From NCBI GenBank assembly GCA_020630575.1, contig JAHDBD010000020.1, forward strand, positions 1-64,000: 64,000 nt of DNA. The letters are read 5' to 3'. Of the stretch, positions 1-9,278 are shown one piece after another. This DNA comes from Bernardetia sp. (GTDB lineage Bacteria > Bacteroidota > Bacteroidia > Cytophagales > Bernardetiaceae). Every line of letters starts with the position of its first letter. The stretch's first letter is position 1. The position numbers and the translations under genes are program-made. The notes under the pieces are model-generated. The model made no database searches and was not told the DNA's origin. It saw only the letters and a program-made list of their open reading frames with translations.

Positions 1-6
1 GAAGCA

Positions 7-37
7 CAAAGGTAAGAATCTTTATTTTAAAAACAAA
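7..37 (-). promoter_or_regulatory. Leftward promoter P1 (TTTG-N19-TACCTTTG)
   Basis: Read on the minus strand, the -33 box TTTG (34-37) is followed by a 19-bp spacer and the -7 box TACCTTTG (7-14). This is a perfect match to the Bacteroidota primary-sigma consensus TTTG/TAnnTTTG. It is the promoter nearest the window edge of a three-promoter array and would start transcription at about position 1. The target is outside the window. Confidence 0.75.
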
Positions 38-123
38 CTAAAATTTACATTTTATTTATTCTTTTTATTTCAACTCTTTATCTTTTTACTTACTTTTTCT
101 TTCAGCGTTTCTGAAAGGGAATG

Positions 124-155
124 CAAAGGTAAAACTTAATTTTTAAACTACCAAA
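124..155 (-). promoter_or_regulatory. Leftward promoter P2 (TTTG-N20-TACCTTTG)
   Basis: On the minus strand, TTTG (152-155), a 20-bp spacer and TACCTTTG (124-131), followed by GCATTCCC. It is the middle unit of the tandem array and shares its -7 box exactly with P1 and P3. Confidence 0.75.
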
Positions 156-235
156 TTTTATTTCTAAAATCTTTAAAGTTTTTTTTCGCTTTAAATCCTT
201 AACTATATTTGTCTCTTTTCCCTCGTTTGGGAGTG

Positions 236-266
236 CAAAGGTAAGAACCTTTTTTAATTCTGCAAA
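236..266 (-). promoter_or_regulatory. Leftward promoter P3 (TTTG-N19-TACCTTTG)
   Basis: On the minus strand, TTTG (263-266), a 19-bp spacer and TACCTTTG (236-243), followed by GCACTCCC. It is the most distal of three tandem promoters. Stacked identical strong promoters of this kind are typical of rRNA operons, so an rrn operon just left of the window is the natural inference. Confidence 0.75.
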
Positions 267-446
267 CTATTTCTATAAAAAAATAAGACTTTTTGAAACT
301 TTTTTAGGCTCAAATTTGTTACCGTCGTTTTGCAAATTTAGGTATATAACTGACTATTAATATTTTATATAAAAATCAAACTATCGCTATCTAAATCTGT
401 TACTTAAAATAGTAATCTATATATTTTTTAAACTAATATTTTTGTA

Positions 447-2339
447 ATGACATTTTTTATTCACTACAACCCTAAAGCATTTTTCAAGAAAAATGCTTTC
501 CTTCTTATATTTTCAGCAGTCTTATATTTTTGTTTATTTCCACTCTGTATAGCACAAATTGATAGCACAGTAAATGATACTTCTAATAAAAATGAACTTC
601 CTTCTAGTGATTTTATTGTGGATACTTTATTAGAGAGTGATAATGAACGTACATTTATTGGAGAATATAGTGACTATTATTTTAATATAAAGCAATTAAA
701 TAAGGGTTTAGCAAAACCTAAAGAGTTCATTAATTTACAAACACCACAAGCTACATTAGAACATTTCATATTGTCTTGTAAAGAGAAAAAATATGAATTA
801 GCTTCTCATGCCTTAAATCTAAACTTACTCCCACAGAAAATTCGTAAAGAAAAAGCTAGTATACTAGCAGAAAAGCTCTGCTATATAATCAATAAGAGGG
901 TAAATATAAATTGGGACAATTTGCCAGATAGACCTGATGGACAAGTCAATCAAAGTAGTGTAGGAAATAAATCTATTGCAGGAAAAGCACAGAAAAGTAT
1001 TCGTTTTGGCTCTCTCAATTTAGAAGGAAGAACTATCCCTCTGCGTTTAGACCGTGTAAAAGTGAAAGATCAATCTCCTGTTTGGGTAATTTCTGCTAAT
1101 ACAGTTGAAAATATTGAACTTTTATATGATGCTAACGCTCCCTCTAAGTTAAACCGTCTTATTCCAGATTGGGGAGAGTTTGAGTTTTTTGGTATTCAAG
1201 TTTGGAAAATAATAGGGTTAATAATCTTTGCTATTGCTTGTTATTTTCTTGGAAAACTGATTGCTTATATTATAAACTGGTTTGTACGTAAATCTGACAA
1301 ACATTGGGTAGACGAAATAGGAGATAAAATAGCTACTCCGATTGCTCTAGCGATAGGTGTTTTGGCTTTTTATTTTGTAATGAATAAGTTTCTTTCTATT
1401 TCAGGTTCTTTTTCGCCCATTTTTTATGCAGTCATGTTAGTTATTGTGATTGGGGCTTTTACTTGGCTTGTTTTAAGAGTCATTGAATATGTAATAGATA
1501 GAATTGCAGAAACACAAGTAGGGGATATTTCAGAGGAAGAAAATTTGGATTCTAGACGTTATTTAACTCATATTTCAGTTGCTCGTAGGGTCTTTACTTT
1601 TATTATTATTATTGTAGGAGTAGGCTTGGTTCTTTCTCAATTCGAATTTCTTCAAAATTTAGGTATTTCTCTAATGGCCTCTGCTGGAGTGGCTACTGTT
1701 GTTTTGGGTATTGCAGCACAGAGTACACTCGGAAATATTATTGCAGGAATGCAGATTGCTATTACAAAACCAGCCCGAATAGGAGATACTATTTATTTTG
1801 AAAATCAATATGGAACAGTAGAAGATATTCGTTTTACCTATCTAATTATTAAAACGTGGGATGAAAGGAGAGTAATTGTTCCTTTAAAACACTTTATAAC
1901 AGAACCTTTTGAAAATTGGTCGATGAATGATGCCCATCTCATGAAGCCAATAATGATTTATGCTGATTATAATATTGATGTAGAAAATATAAGAACAAAA
2001 TTTTCAGAATTATTGAAAGAGTCTGACAATTATGATGAAAAACAACCACCAAAATTACAAGTCATTGGAAGTTCGAAAGAAGGAATTGAAATGCGTGCTT
2101 TATGTAGTGCAAAAGATCCTTCAACAGCTTGGGATTTGCATTGTGATATTCGTGAAAAGTTAATGAAATACATTGCAGAACTAGAAAATGGAATTTATTT
2201 ATCTAAAGAAAGAATTCTTATTCAAGAAAATGAAAACATTCAAGAGTCTAAAGATAAGTCTGAGGTAAATCCTAAAACGGCTACTAATGGAGTTTTGAAG
2301 GAAGATAAAGAAGAATTTGAAGAGAAAGAGGAAAAATAG
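447..2339 (+). CDS. MscS-family mechanosensitive ion channel
   Basis: Small-conductance mechanosensitive channel of the inner membrane, predicted to release ions and osmolytes on hypo-osmotic shock. At 630 residues it is about twice the E. coli MscS length. A signal peptide or first membrane segment (about 17-36) precedes a periplasmic-type domain of about 200 residues. Membrane helices follow near 257-278, 298-316, 328-348 and 383-400, then the pore helix (about 411-440) with the Gly/Ala-rich pattern GVATVVLGIAAQSTLGN. The beta domain then carries ARIGDTIYF and GTVEDI, and the tail is Glu/Lys-rich. The ATG lies two bases after a TATTTTTG box, so the transcript may be nearly leaderless. A bidirectional terminator follows. 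Family assignment is firm; regulation is inferred. Confidence 0.93.
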   Translation: MTFFIHYNPKAFFKKNAFLLIFSAVLYFCLFPLCIAQIDSTVNDTSNKNELPSSDFIVDTLLESDNERTFIGEYSDYYFNIKQLNKGLAKPKEFINLQTPQATLEHFILSCKEKKYELASHALNLNLLPQKIRKEKASILAEKLCYIINKRVNINWDNLPDRPDGQVNQSSVGNKSIAGKAQKSIRFGSLNLEGRTIPLRLDRVKVKDQSPVWVISANTVENIELLYDANAPSKLNRLIPDWGEFEFFGIQVWKIIGLIIFAIACYFLGKLIAYIINWFVRKSDKHWVDEIGDKIATPIALAIGVLAFYFVMNKFLSISGSFSPIFYAVMLVIVIGAFTWLVLRVIEYVIDRIAETQVGDISEEENLDSRRYLTHISVARRVFTFIIIIVGVGLVLSQFEFLQNLGISLMASAGVATVVLGIAAQSTLGNIIAGMQIAITKPARIGDTIYFENQYGTVEDIRFTYLIIKTWDERRVIVPLKHFITEPFENWSMNDAHLMKPIMIYADYNIDVENIRTKFSELLKESDNYDEKQPPKLQVIGSSKEGIEMRALCSAKDPSTAWDLHCDIREKLMKYIAELENGIYLSKERILIQENENIQESKDKSEVNPKTATNGVLKEDKEEFEEKEEK

Positions 2340-2346
2340 GTTTATT

Positions 2347-2387
2347 AAAAAAGCTATTTTTTATAAAAAATTTAAAATAGCTTTTTT
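2347..2387. terminator. Bidirectional terminator between convergent genes
   Basis: Inverted repeat AAAAAAGCTATTTT (2347-2360) and AAAATAGCTTTTTT (2374-2387), with A/T runs suited to termination on either strand. It sits just after the MscS stop and overlaps the 3' end of the convergent hydrolase gene. Confidence 0.8.
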
Positions 2388-3305
2388 CCAAACATTTGGT
2401 TCTGCCATAACATAAGATTCGTGTCCTGCATTTATCCAAACTAATTCTTTTTTGTCATTTGTAGTAGCTAGATTTTTATATATCTTATCTATTTCCCAAT
2501 TTTTGACTCGTGCATCATTTTTTCCTCCCATCAGTAAAGTCGGAATAGTTACTTTTTTAGAATAATGTTGAGGATTATGAGTAAATGCCCAAAAGCCGTG
2601 TTGTAGTCCTCCCCAAAACATCAACCATTCAGCTAATCCTTTTGAAGGAACTCCCATCACTTCAAAACGACCTTTTACTGTTTGTTTCATTGTTGCAAAA
2701 GGACATTCTAAAATTAATTTATTTGCTTTGAGTTGATAAACAGCTATTGCTCTCAAAATTGAAGCTGCTCCCATTGATGAGCCATACAAAATAACATTTT
2801 CTGTATTTTGATTTATATAGTCAAAGGTTGCTTTCACGTCGTCAGCTTCATGATATCCCAATGAAATTTCTTTTCCTTCTGAACCTCCATGTCCTACAAA
2901 GTCTACTAGCAGGGTAGAATAACCAATTTGTCTGAAATAATCGGCTTCCAACTCGTATGAAGATTTACAACCTCCGTAGCCATGAAAAAGAATAACTGTT
3001 CCTTTTGAGTTTTCAACTTTATCATACCAACACTCTAAATTATATTCATTTTTTCGTGTGGGAATAAAAATAGTTTCTCGTGTAGAAGTAGTGTAAGAGG
3101 AAGTTATATTTTGAGATTTAGGCAAGGAAATTCCTCCTAAAAGTATTTTGAGTTTTTGAGAAAACGACAAACTTTCTGGAGAAAGTGAACGCTCACCGTC
3201 TGTAACATGCGTAAAATGATAGGCATGTTTGTAAACCATTACATTGGCAGCTACAAAGCCTCCCAAGAGTGTCCAAAAAATTGTCTTTTTAGTGTTTTTG
3301 TTCAT
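2361..3305 (-). CDS. Alpha/beta hydrolase (serine hydrolase, S33/BAAT-like)
   Basis: Predicted serine hydrolase with an N-terminal membrane anchor or signal segment, so probably periplasmic or membrane-attached. The alpha/beta-hydrolase hallmarks are in order: oxyanion strand LFHGYGG, then VDFVGHG, nucleophile elbow GSSMG (Ser near residue 177), acid in GGKNDARV and His in NAGHESYV. I start at the ATG at 3305 (MNKNTKK). An upstream in-frame TTG at 3335 would overlap the CHAT gene and is less likely. The gene begins 19 nt after the CHAT-protein stop on the same strand, so the two are probably co-transcribed. The substrate cannot be told from sequence; esterase, lipase or acyltransferase activity are all possible. 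Confidence 0.85.
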   Translation of the reverse strand: MNKNTKKTIFWTLLGGFVAANVMVYKHAYHFTHVTDGERSLSPESLSFSQKLKILLGGISLPKSQNITSSYTTSTRETIFIPTRKNEYNLECWYDKVENSKGTVILFHGYGGCKSSYELEADYFRQIGYSTLLVDFVGHGGSEGKEISLGYHEADDVKATFDYINQNTENVILYGSSMGAASILRAIAVYQLKANKLILECPFATMKQTVKGRFEVMGVPSKGLAEWLMFWGGLQHGFWAFTHNPQHYSKKVTIPTLLMGGKNDARVKNWEIDKIYKNLATTNDKKELVWINAGHESYVMAEPNVWKKAILNFL

Positions 3306-3324
3306 CAAAATAAGTTCAAATAAT

Positions 3325-6117
3325 TTATTTACCAATCAGAATAAAGGCAGCCCAATAGTAAGGAGCAGCAAATTTTTCACTTTCCAATAATGACAATTTA
3401 GCTTTTTGAAGAGACTTAGAATAATCTATTTTTTGAAAAGACAGAGTTGAAGATGTATTTGTTTTCAAATTTTCTAAGTTATTCTTATAAAAAGCAGTAG
3501 CTAATTTATTGGTAGCTTCATCACTTACTTGCCAAAGCGAAACGTTAAGGTTCTTAGCTCCTGCATAAAACCATGCTCTTGTAAGTCCCACAATTCCCTC
3601 TCCTTTCGAAGTTTTTCCTAAACCTGTCTCACAGGCTGACATCATCACCAATTCTGCACCTACTTCTAAAGCATAAATATCAGAAGCAAAAAGACTTCCT
3701 GTACTTCCATCAGTATTGGTTAGGAATATTTGAGATAAATCTGGATTTTCTTCATTTACCTTTCCGTGTGTAGCCAAATGAATGAATCGATAATTTTTTA
3801 AGGAGTCTGAAAATAAAATTGATTTATCAGCTTTTTCGTAAGTATAAAGTGAGGTAGAAATATTTTTTTGATTAAAAATAGAATTAATCTGTTTTACTTC
3901 CTCTGCTGTACCATTCAAATTTGGCAGTGCATTGCTTTGAAAGTTAACAGGAGCAAAAAGAAAAATTGATGAGTTTGTAGATTGATTAATTTCACTTTCT
4001 TCTATAAAAAGAGTTGCTGAATAGCTATAACTAACTGTATGCTTTTTGATAAGAAAAGGTAATTTAGAGTAATCTTCACTTTCTATATTTGTATTTTTGT
4101 CTGTAATTTGTTCTGTAAACAATGCTTCAAAAGGAATTTTGCCCATATTTCCTTCTGGAATAATAACTACTTTTTGAATTATGGAAGGAATATCAAAAAA
4201 TAATAGTTGATTACTTAGTAAAGAAGAAGACTCTATAAAATCGCCGTAACTTTGAAACTCAATGCTATTCCTGAAATAAACTAAATCACTTTCTAAATCT
4301 TTTTCATCAATTGTGTTTACTTCTAGTTTATTTTTGGTAATAAGAAAGGCATAAATTTGTGGATTGTTTCCTTGATTATAGGTTTGAGCATATAATAATA
4401 AAGCTGTTTTTTCATCTAGTTTTTCTTGAATTTTTGCAACATCAGCTATTTGTGTATTATATTTTAAAGAAAAATAATTTGGATATTGCTTTTCTAAAAG
4501 ACTTGTAAATTCTTTGGCTTGGCTTTGATAATAAATAAGCTGTGAACGCAAATGAAGCAAAACAGAATCTTTGACTGTATTGTCTGAGATAGGATAAGTT
4601 TGAATTTGCTGCTCAAAATAAGTGATTTGAGTCTGAATATCTTGTTCTTTTTGTAAAAGTGAATCTGGAATTCCTGCAAAATGTTTGGCTTTTGTATCAG
4701 CAATAGCAGCTAACAAAACAGAGGCTTTATTTCTTTCAGCAAAATAAAAAGCCTGTTCTTTATATTTTTGTTTTTGTAAAGGAAACTCACTAATTGTATA
4801 AGAAATTCGCAAACCTGTTTCATAAATTTCTGTTGCACGGTTTCCTAATGCTATTTTATCTTGTTTGTTGGTTCTAAGATTACGAATAGTCGAAATAAGT
4901 TCATCAGCCACTAATAAAATTTCAATAGCATCTTTCAAATCATTTAATAAAAGTGTTTTTTCATTGTATTTTCGTTCTAAAGTACGAGCTTTCAAAGAAA
5001 GAGAAAGCAATAAAATATCAGCATTTAGATAATCGGTCGGAAGAGGATTTTCATCTATTTTTTTTGATTGAAATTTTAATGTATTTGCTTGAATAGCTTT
5101 TTGATAAAAGTGTAATGCTTTTGAAAACTTTTCTTTGGCTTCATAAATTGTTCCTAATTGATTATAAACTGTAGCAATATCTGGATGTTTTTGTCCATAA
5201 TTATTTTGATAAATCTTGAGTGCCTGCATTTCATAGTTCTCTGCTTGCTCAAAATAATTTTGCAAAAAAGAATTTTGACCTAAATTATTCATTACAAATG
5301 CTTTAGCAAGTTCATTATGAGAGTTCTCAAAAGAATTTAATGCTTTCTTAAAATAATCTTCTGCCAAAACATAACTTTCTTGTTCCCTCAAAATTATTCC
5401 CAAATTAATCCATGTATAGGCTAGTTTATTATTTAATTCTGTGTTGTTAGGATTTTCTTTTTGAAGTTTATCATAAATATACTGACTCATTTTATAGTAC
5501 TCTTTTGCATTTTCAGGAAGCTGGCTGGTAAGAATCAAACCAAAGTTATTGTAAGCATCTGCTACTTCTTCTGTATTTTCGCCTATTCTATTTTGTGCTA
5601 TCAGAACTGACTGTTCGGCAAAAGAACGTGCTCTCGTCAAATTCCCAGATTGCCAAAGTGCAATGCTCATACTTTTATTAAGTTGTAGAGCTTGCTTTGC
5701 AGACAAACTTTCAGTATTACTTAATTTTTGAGAATTTGTATAGGCTTCTTCAAAAAATTCTAGTGCTTTACTTATATCTCCCTCGTACAATGCAAATTCA
5801 CCTTTTGTATGAGTGGCTTGAATAGCCAAGGCAGGTTGTTGTTGATAAACAGATTTTGGAATCTCATTTAACTTTGAGAGCCGTTTTTTAGCTTTATCAA
5901 TATTTCCATTTTGAATATAAAAACGAACTAACTCAGCGTGTGTATCTAAAAATTCTTTCCAAGAATTGGACTTTTGATATGTTATTAGATTATTTTCTAG
6001 ATTTGAAATTACGTTTTGTGTAGAATCTATTGTAGTAATTTGAGCAAAAAGGTTATTTGAAAATACTATTCCTGTTGAAAGGAGTAAAGAAAACACAAAA
6101 GAAAGAGCTAATTTCAT
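3325..6117 (-). CDS. Secreted TPR-CHAT protein (caspase-like peptidase)
   Basis: This 930-residue protein has a signal peptide (about 1-25), a long array of tetratricopeptide repeats (about 30-400, with NNLGLIL- and YNQLGTIYEAKEKF-type units), a helical linker and a C-terminal CHAT domain (about 600-930). CHAT domains are caspase-like cysteine peptidases of clan CD. The expected His-Cys dyad is present: HLATHG (His about 784) and MSACETG (Cys about 829), followed by GEGIVGLTRAW. CHAT proteins with TPRs act in sensing and self-activation systems, such as the TPR-CHAT partner of type III-E CRISPR effectors, but no such genes are nearby. A hydrolase gene follows 19 nt downstream. The domain call is firm; substrate and trigger are unknown. 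Confidence 0.9.
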   Translation of the reverse strand: MKLALSFVFSLLLSTGIVFSNNLFAQITTIDSTQNVISNLENNLITYQKSNSWKEFLDTHAELVRFYIQNGNIDKAKKRLSKLNEIPKSVYQQQPALAIQATHTKGEFALYEGDISKALEFFEEAYTNSQKLSNTESLSAKQALQLNKSMSIALWQSGNLTRARSFAEQSVLIAQNRIGENTEEVADAYNNFGLILTSQLPENAKEYYKMSQYIYDKLQKENPNNTELNNKLAYTWINLGIILREQESYVLAEDYFKKALNSFENSHNELAKAFVMNNLGQNSFLQNYFEQAENYEMQALKIYQNNYGQKHPDIATVYNQLGTIYEAKEKFSKALHFYQKAIQANTLKFQSKKIDENPLPTDYLNADILLLSLSLKARTLERKYNEKTLLLNDLKDAIEILLVADELISTIRNLRTNKQDKIALGNRATEIYETGLRISYTISEFPLQKQKYKEQAFYFAERNKASVLLAAIADTKAKHFAGIPDSLLQKEQDIQTQITYFEQQIQTYPISDNTVKDSVLLHLRSQLIYYQSQAKEFTSLLEKQYPNYFSLKYNTQIADVAKIQEKLDEKTALLLYAQTYNQGNNPQIYAFLITKNKLEVNTIDEKDLESDLVYFRNSIEFQSYGDFIESSSLLSNQLLFFDIPSIIQKVVIIPEGNMGKIPFEALFTEQITDKNTNIESEDYSKLPFLIKKHTVSYSYSATLFIEESEINQSTNSSIFLFAPVNFQSNALPNLNGTAEEVKQINSIFNQKNISTSLYTYEKADKSILFSDSLKNYRFIHLATHGKVNEENPDLSQIFLTNTDGSTGSLFASDIYALEVGAELVMMSACETGLGKTSKGEGIVGLTRAWFYAGAKNLNVSLWQVSDEATNKLATAFYKNNLENLKTNTSSTLSFQKIDYSKSLQKAKLSLLESEKFAAPYYWAAFILIGK

Positions 6118-6258
6118 AAGTTAAGTTATTTTTCAATTTATAATAATCTTTTTCTAAGATAAAAGTAATAATTTCTATACTAATTACTATTTACTCTAAA
6201 TAAACAGAATAGTTTGTAAAACTAGCAAAATACTTTATTATTTTATTGAATTAATTAT

Positions 6259-6296
6259 AAAAAAAGCCATTCAAATTAAATTGAATGACTTTTTGA
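6259..6296. terminator. Terminator downstream of TPR gene
   Basis: Hairpin AGCCATTCAA (6265-6274) with TTGAATGACT (6281-6290), flanked by an A-run on the left and T's on the right. It lies between the 5' region of the CHAT gene and the 3' end of the minus-strand TPR gene, and would end transcription of the latter. Confidence 0.7.
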
Positions 6297-6316
6297 AATT
6301 TTTAAATTATATTTTC

Positions 6317-7840
6317 TTATTCTTCTACTTCTTCCTCCGTCACTTCCTCATTTTCATCATTGAGACCTTCTTCTGCTGCTGTATTTGGATCTTCTACCGA
6401 AATACTAGCAATTTCGTACTTGGAAGCAGGACTAAATGCTGGACTCAAAATAGCAGCTTTCTTGAGATTTTTAACAGATAAAGCATATTGTTTACCTCTA
6501 TGTTGGAAAATACCCAACGCAAATGCAGCCATAGCACGAGCGTTTCTGTTAATCTGAGGTGTACTACTAATTGCCAAAAGCAATGACTCAGCTTCTACAT
6601 CATCACCTACTTTTTGTAAAGCAAGAGCTTGATAGAATAAAACCAATGGGTTTTTAGGGTTAAAAGCAGAGTATTGACGAGAATATTCTAAAGCATCATC
6701 ATAATTAGCAACTTCTAAATATGTTTTGGTAAGTTTGAAATACACCTCTAACTTTTGAGAAGTATTAAGCATGAACTTTCTTGGATCTTGATCTCCTTCT
6801 AACTTACCTGTACGTGCTTTTTCATCCATTTCTAAACGAAAATTTAGTTTTTGTATCAAAGTATCTTTTGCAGCTTTATCTTCGATATAAACTTTCAATT
6901 CTTGTGCATCTGGAAAAGGATCTTTCATCGCAATTACTTTTTCCAAAAGAATTTTTGCATCATTAAACTCATATACTTTTGAATAGCCATCAGCTACTTT
7001 CATCAAAAACTCTGGACTAAACTCTTTAGAACGAGCTGAAAACTGACTTCCTTTTGTAATTTTGCTAAAAGCTCTCTCTGCCTCAGCATAATTACCTAAT
7101 TGAAAATGAGTATAACCTAACTCATAGAAATCTTTATCATAACCAATTCCTGTTTCACCTCCTGTAATATCCATGAGTTGACTCATTAGGTCAAGAGCTT
7201 TTTCATGATTACCTATTGTATTCTCATAACGAGCTTGTAAATAAAATAAATCAGGCATCCCTGGAAATAATTCGTTTGCACTTTTTATATATTTTCCTGC
7301 TCCTTCTATATTTCCTGTACGAAAAAGCAGATCAATAGTACGGAATTGATAAGCAAACTTTTCTCCGTCATCTTCTGCAAGAGCTATAATTTTCTCATAC
7401 ATACTAACTGCTTTATCATAATCCTTTTTTTGCTTATATGTATTAGCAAGCATTTCATAAGCAGGGATATAATTTTCTTTTCTCTCTAAAACAGATTGAA
7501 AACAAGTTTCTGCTGCTGGATAATTACGACCTTCATAATAACACATACATTTATTATACAGATATTCTAAATTATTAGGTTCTTTAGCAATCGCTTTGTC
7601 ATAGAAAGGAATCGCTTGTGGAAATTTTTGAGTCATACGCAATTGTTCGGCAACAACATACTCATCTAATCCTTCCCCTTTATTAGAACGAGGCAAAGTA
7701 TGTGTTTCATCCACATCAGTAGTATCTGTTTCGTCTTGTGCTTCTACAACACTAACTGAAATAAAGAAAAAACTACATAAAATAGCTAAAAATAAACAGC
7801 CTTTTGACAGCTTGTTTGGGGTTTGTTTGAGTGTTTTCAT
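6317..7840 (-). CDS. Secreted tetratricopeptide-repeat protein
   Basis: A 507-residue protein with an N-terminal signal peptide (hydrophobic core about 15-33, ending VEAQ), so exported to the periplasm or outer membrane. The body is TPR units, for example FYDKAIAKEPNNLEYLYNKC, AAETCFQSVLERKENYIPAYEMLANTY and YDKAVSMYEKIIAL. The tail is strongly acidic (Glu-rich). TPR scaffolds mediate protein-protein contacts, and no catalytic motif is visible. The gene is single, bounded downstream by a terminator and upstream by a roughly 270-bp gap. A TATATTTG box on the minus strand at 8026-8033 may be its promoter, although no clear -33 box is seen. Specific role unknown. Confidence 0.8.
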   Translation of the reverse strand: MKTLKQTPNKLSKGCLFLAILCSFFFISVSVVEAQDETDTTDVDETHTLPRSNKGEGLDEYVVAEQLRMTQKFPQAIPFYDKAIAKEPNNLEYLYNKCMCYYEGRNYPAAETCFQSVLERKENYIPAYEMLANTYKQKKDYDKAVSMYEKIIALAEDDGEKFAYQFRTIDLLFRTGNIEGAGKYIKSANELFPGMPDLFYLQARYENTIGNHEKALDLMSQLMDITGGETGIGYDKDFYELGYTHFQLGNYAEAERAFSKITKGSQFSARSKEFSPEFLMKVADGYSKVYEFNDAKILLEKVIAMKDPFPDAQELKVYIEDKAAKDTLIQKLNFRLEMDEKARTGKLEGDQDPRKFMLNTSQKLEVYFKLTKTYLEVANYDDALEYSRQYSAFNPKNPLVLFYQALALQKVGDDVEAESLLLAISSTPQINRNARAMAAFALGIFQHRGKQYALSVKNLKKAAILSPAFSPASKYEIASISVEDPNTAAEEGLNDENEEVTEEEVEE

Positions 7841-8035
7841 AAAAGTTAAATTTGGTTTCTTTGGTTTTTATATATCGTTTTATTTTGTACTACTTCATTT
7901 ATATAAAAAATAGTCATTCTTATAATTGTATAGATGGTAATGAATTCTATAACAGTATAGACAAAAACTTTACCTAATTAGTTTAAGTGTGATTTAGTAC
8001 AAACACATTTAAAAATTAATATACACAAATATAAG

Positions 8036-8068
8036 AAAAGGCTTTTCGAAAACATCGAAAAGCCTTTA
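8036..8068. terminator. Terminator of the 8112-9278 gene
   Basis: Near-perfect stem AAAGGCTTTTCGA / TCGAAAAGCCTTT (8037-8049 and 8055-8067) with a short loop, placed about 45 bp past the minus-strand stop codon. Confidence 0.8.
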
Positions 8069-8111
8069 CAAAAGTATTTAATTTATTCTTATTTTTCTTT
8101 TCTACTATTTT

Positions 8112-9278
8112 TTATTCTTGTGGTTCGATTTTGACAACAAAAGGAGTAGAAAGTCTATTTTTATTATCTTTGAAACGGACATATAAAGTCTTTGTATTTG
8201 AGCGTAACTTTTCTTCTGTCATAAGTGCTGGCTCATAGGTGTTCCATTTGCTACCTTTAAATTCTTCTGTATCTGAAACCATATATTCTGTTGCACCTAC
8301 TGCATAAATACGCATTTGTGCGGTACCTTCTTCTATTTTTGCAGGATTAACTGATACACCGACAGCAAGAGGCTGACGATCTAATGTATCTGTCATACTT
8401 GCCCAAGAATACATAACTAAATTATTTACCATAGAATAAGTAGCACTTTTAAGGTTTTCTCCTTTTTCCATAGTACGCAAATACTGAATGTAGTTTTCCA
8501 CAGCATCTTCATGTTTGCCCAATACTTGATATACATCTCCTAATGTATATAAAATACTTGCTACTTCTGGATTTTCTAATCCTACTGCTTCAATGGTTTG
8601 TAGAGATAGTTCTTCTGCTTCTACATAATTACCAATATTTAAATTGAGTTGAATCTGACTTCCTAAAGCATCTAAATATTCTTTTGATTGAGTACCTTCT
8701 GCTTTTACTACTTGATCAATGTACATATTCAAATATTTTTGAGCACTTTCATAATCATATTGTTGCTCATAATGTTTGGCCAAAAACTTTTGATATTTAG
8801 AGTCTCCTGCTTTGGCTTTTTGTGTAGCTTCTTCTAAGTTAGAAAGTAATACATTTTCAAAATACAAATCAGATTCACTACGGTCTCCTTCTTGAAGATT
8901 AATTACTTCTGTTCCTTCAGGAAGAGCTTCAAAAACTAAATGAAAATATTGCACACTCATCATTTTACATTGAATTACACCTGGTTCTGCTGCTGTAATT
9001 CTTAACAATGGATATTTTGTATCATCAACCATCATCTTAAAGGCATGAATAGACCCTTTTTCGTGTAAAGTATATTCTAAACCTTCATAACAAGTCAATT
9101 CCATTTGAAAGACAGTGCTATCTGATGAGGTTTCAATTTTAGAAATTGTAATATATTCGCTGTTTGTTCCTGCAACAATAGGAGTATCTATTGTTTTTTG
9201 TGCAGAAACAAAAGGCACTATTGCAGTAGTAGCAATGAGAGTAAAACTTAAGGCGAAATAGCGTAAAATATTATTCAT
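8112..9278 (-). CDS. Exported TPR-containing protein, function unknown
   Basis: A 388-residue protein with a signal peptide (about 1-26, ending FVSAQ). An N-terminal beta-rich domain (about 27-145) is followed by a TPR-like region (about 150-280, with QKYLNMYIDQVV and LGDVYQVLGKHEDAVENY). The C-terminal part (about 300-388) resembles an Ig-like or chitobiase-type beta domain (TAQMRIYAVGATEYMVSD). It neighbours another secreted TPR gene but has its own terminator. I do not recognise a named family. The extracellular or periplasmic location is inferred from the signal peptide. Confidence 0.7.
   Translation of the reverse strand: MNNILRYFALSFTLIATTAIVPFVSAQKTIDTPIVAGTNSEYITISKIETSSDSTVFQMELTCYEGLEYTLHEKGSIHAFKMMVDDTKYPLLRITAAEPGVIQCKMMSVQYFHLVFEALPEGTEVINLQEGDRSESDLYFENVLLSNLEEATQKAKAGDSKYQKFLAKHYEQQYDYESAQKYLNMYIDQVVKAEGTQSKEYLDALGSQIQLNLNIGNYVEAEELSLQTIEAVGLENPEVASILYTLGDVYQVLGKHEDAVENYIQYLRTMEKGENLKSATYSMVNNLVMYSWASMTDTLDRQPLAVGVSVNPAKIEEGTAQMRIYAVGATEYMVSDTEEFKGSKWNTYEPALMTEEKLRSNTKTLYVRFKDNKNRLSTPFVVKIEPQE

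Larger units (their letters stand above)
1..446. other. Gene-free left edge with leftward tandem promoters
   Basis: No open reading frame is convincing here. The stretch carries three near-identical minus-strand promoter modules (separate entries) spaced 117 and 112 bp apart. Between them are short G/C-richer patches such as CTTTCAGCG..CTGAAAG near 101-118, typical of Bacteroidota rRNA leaders. A plus-strand TATTTTTG lies at 437-444, directly before the MscS start codon. Confidence 0.7.
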
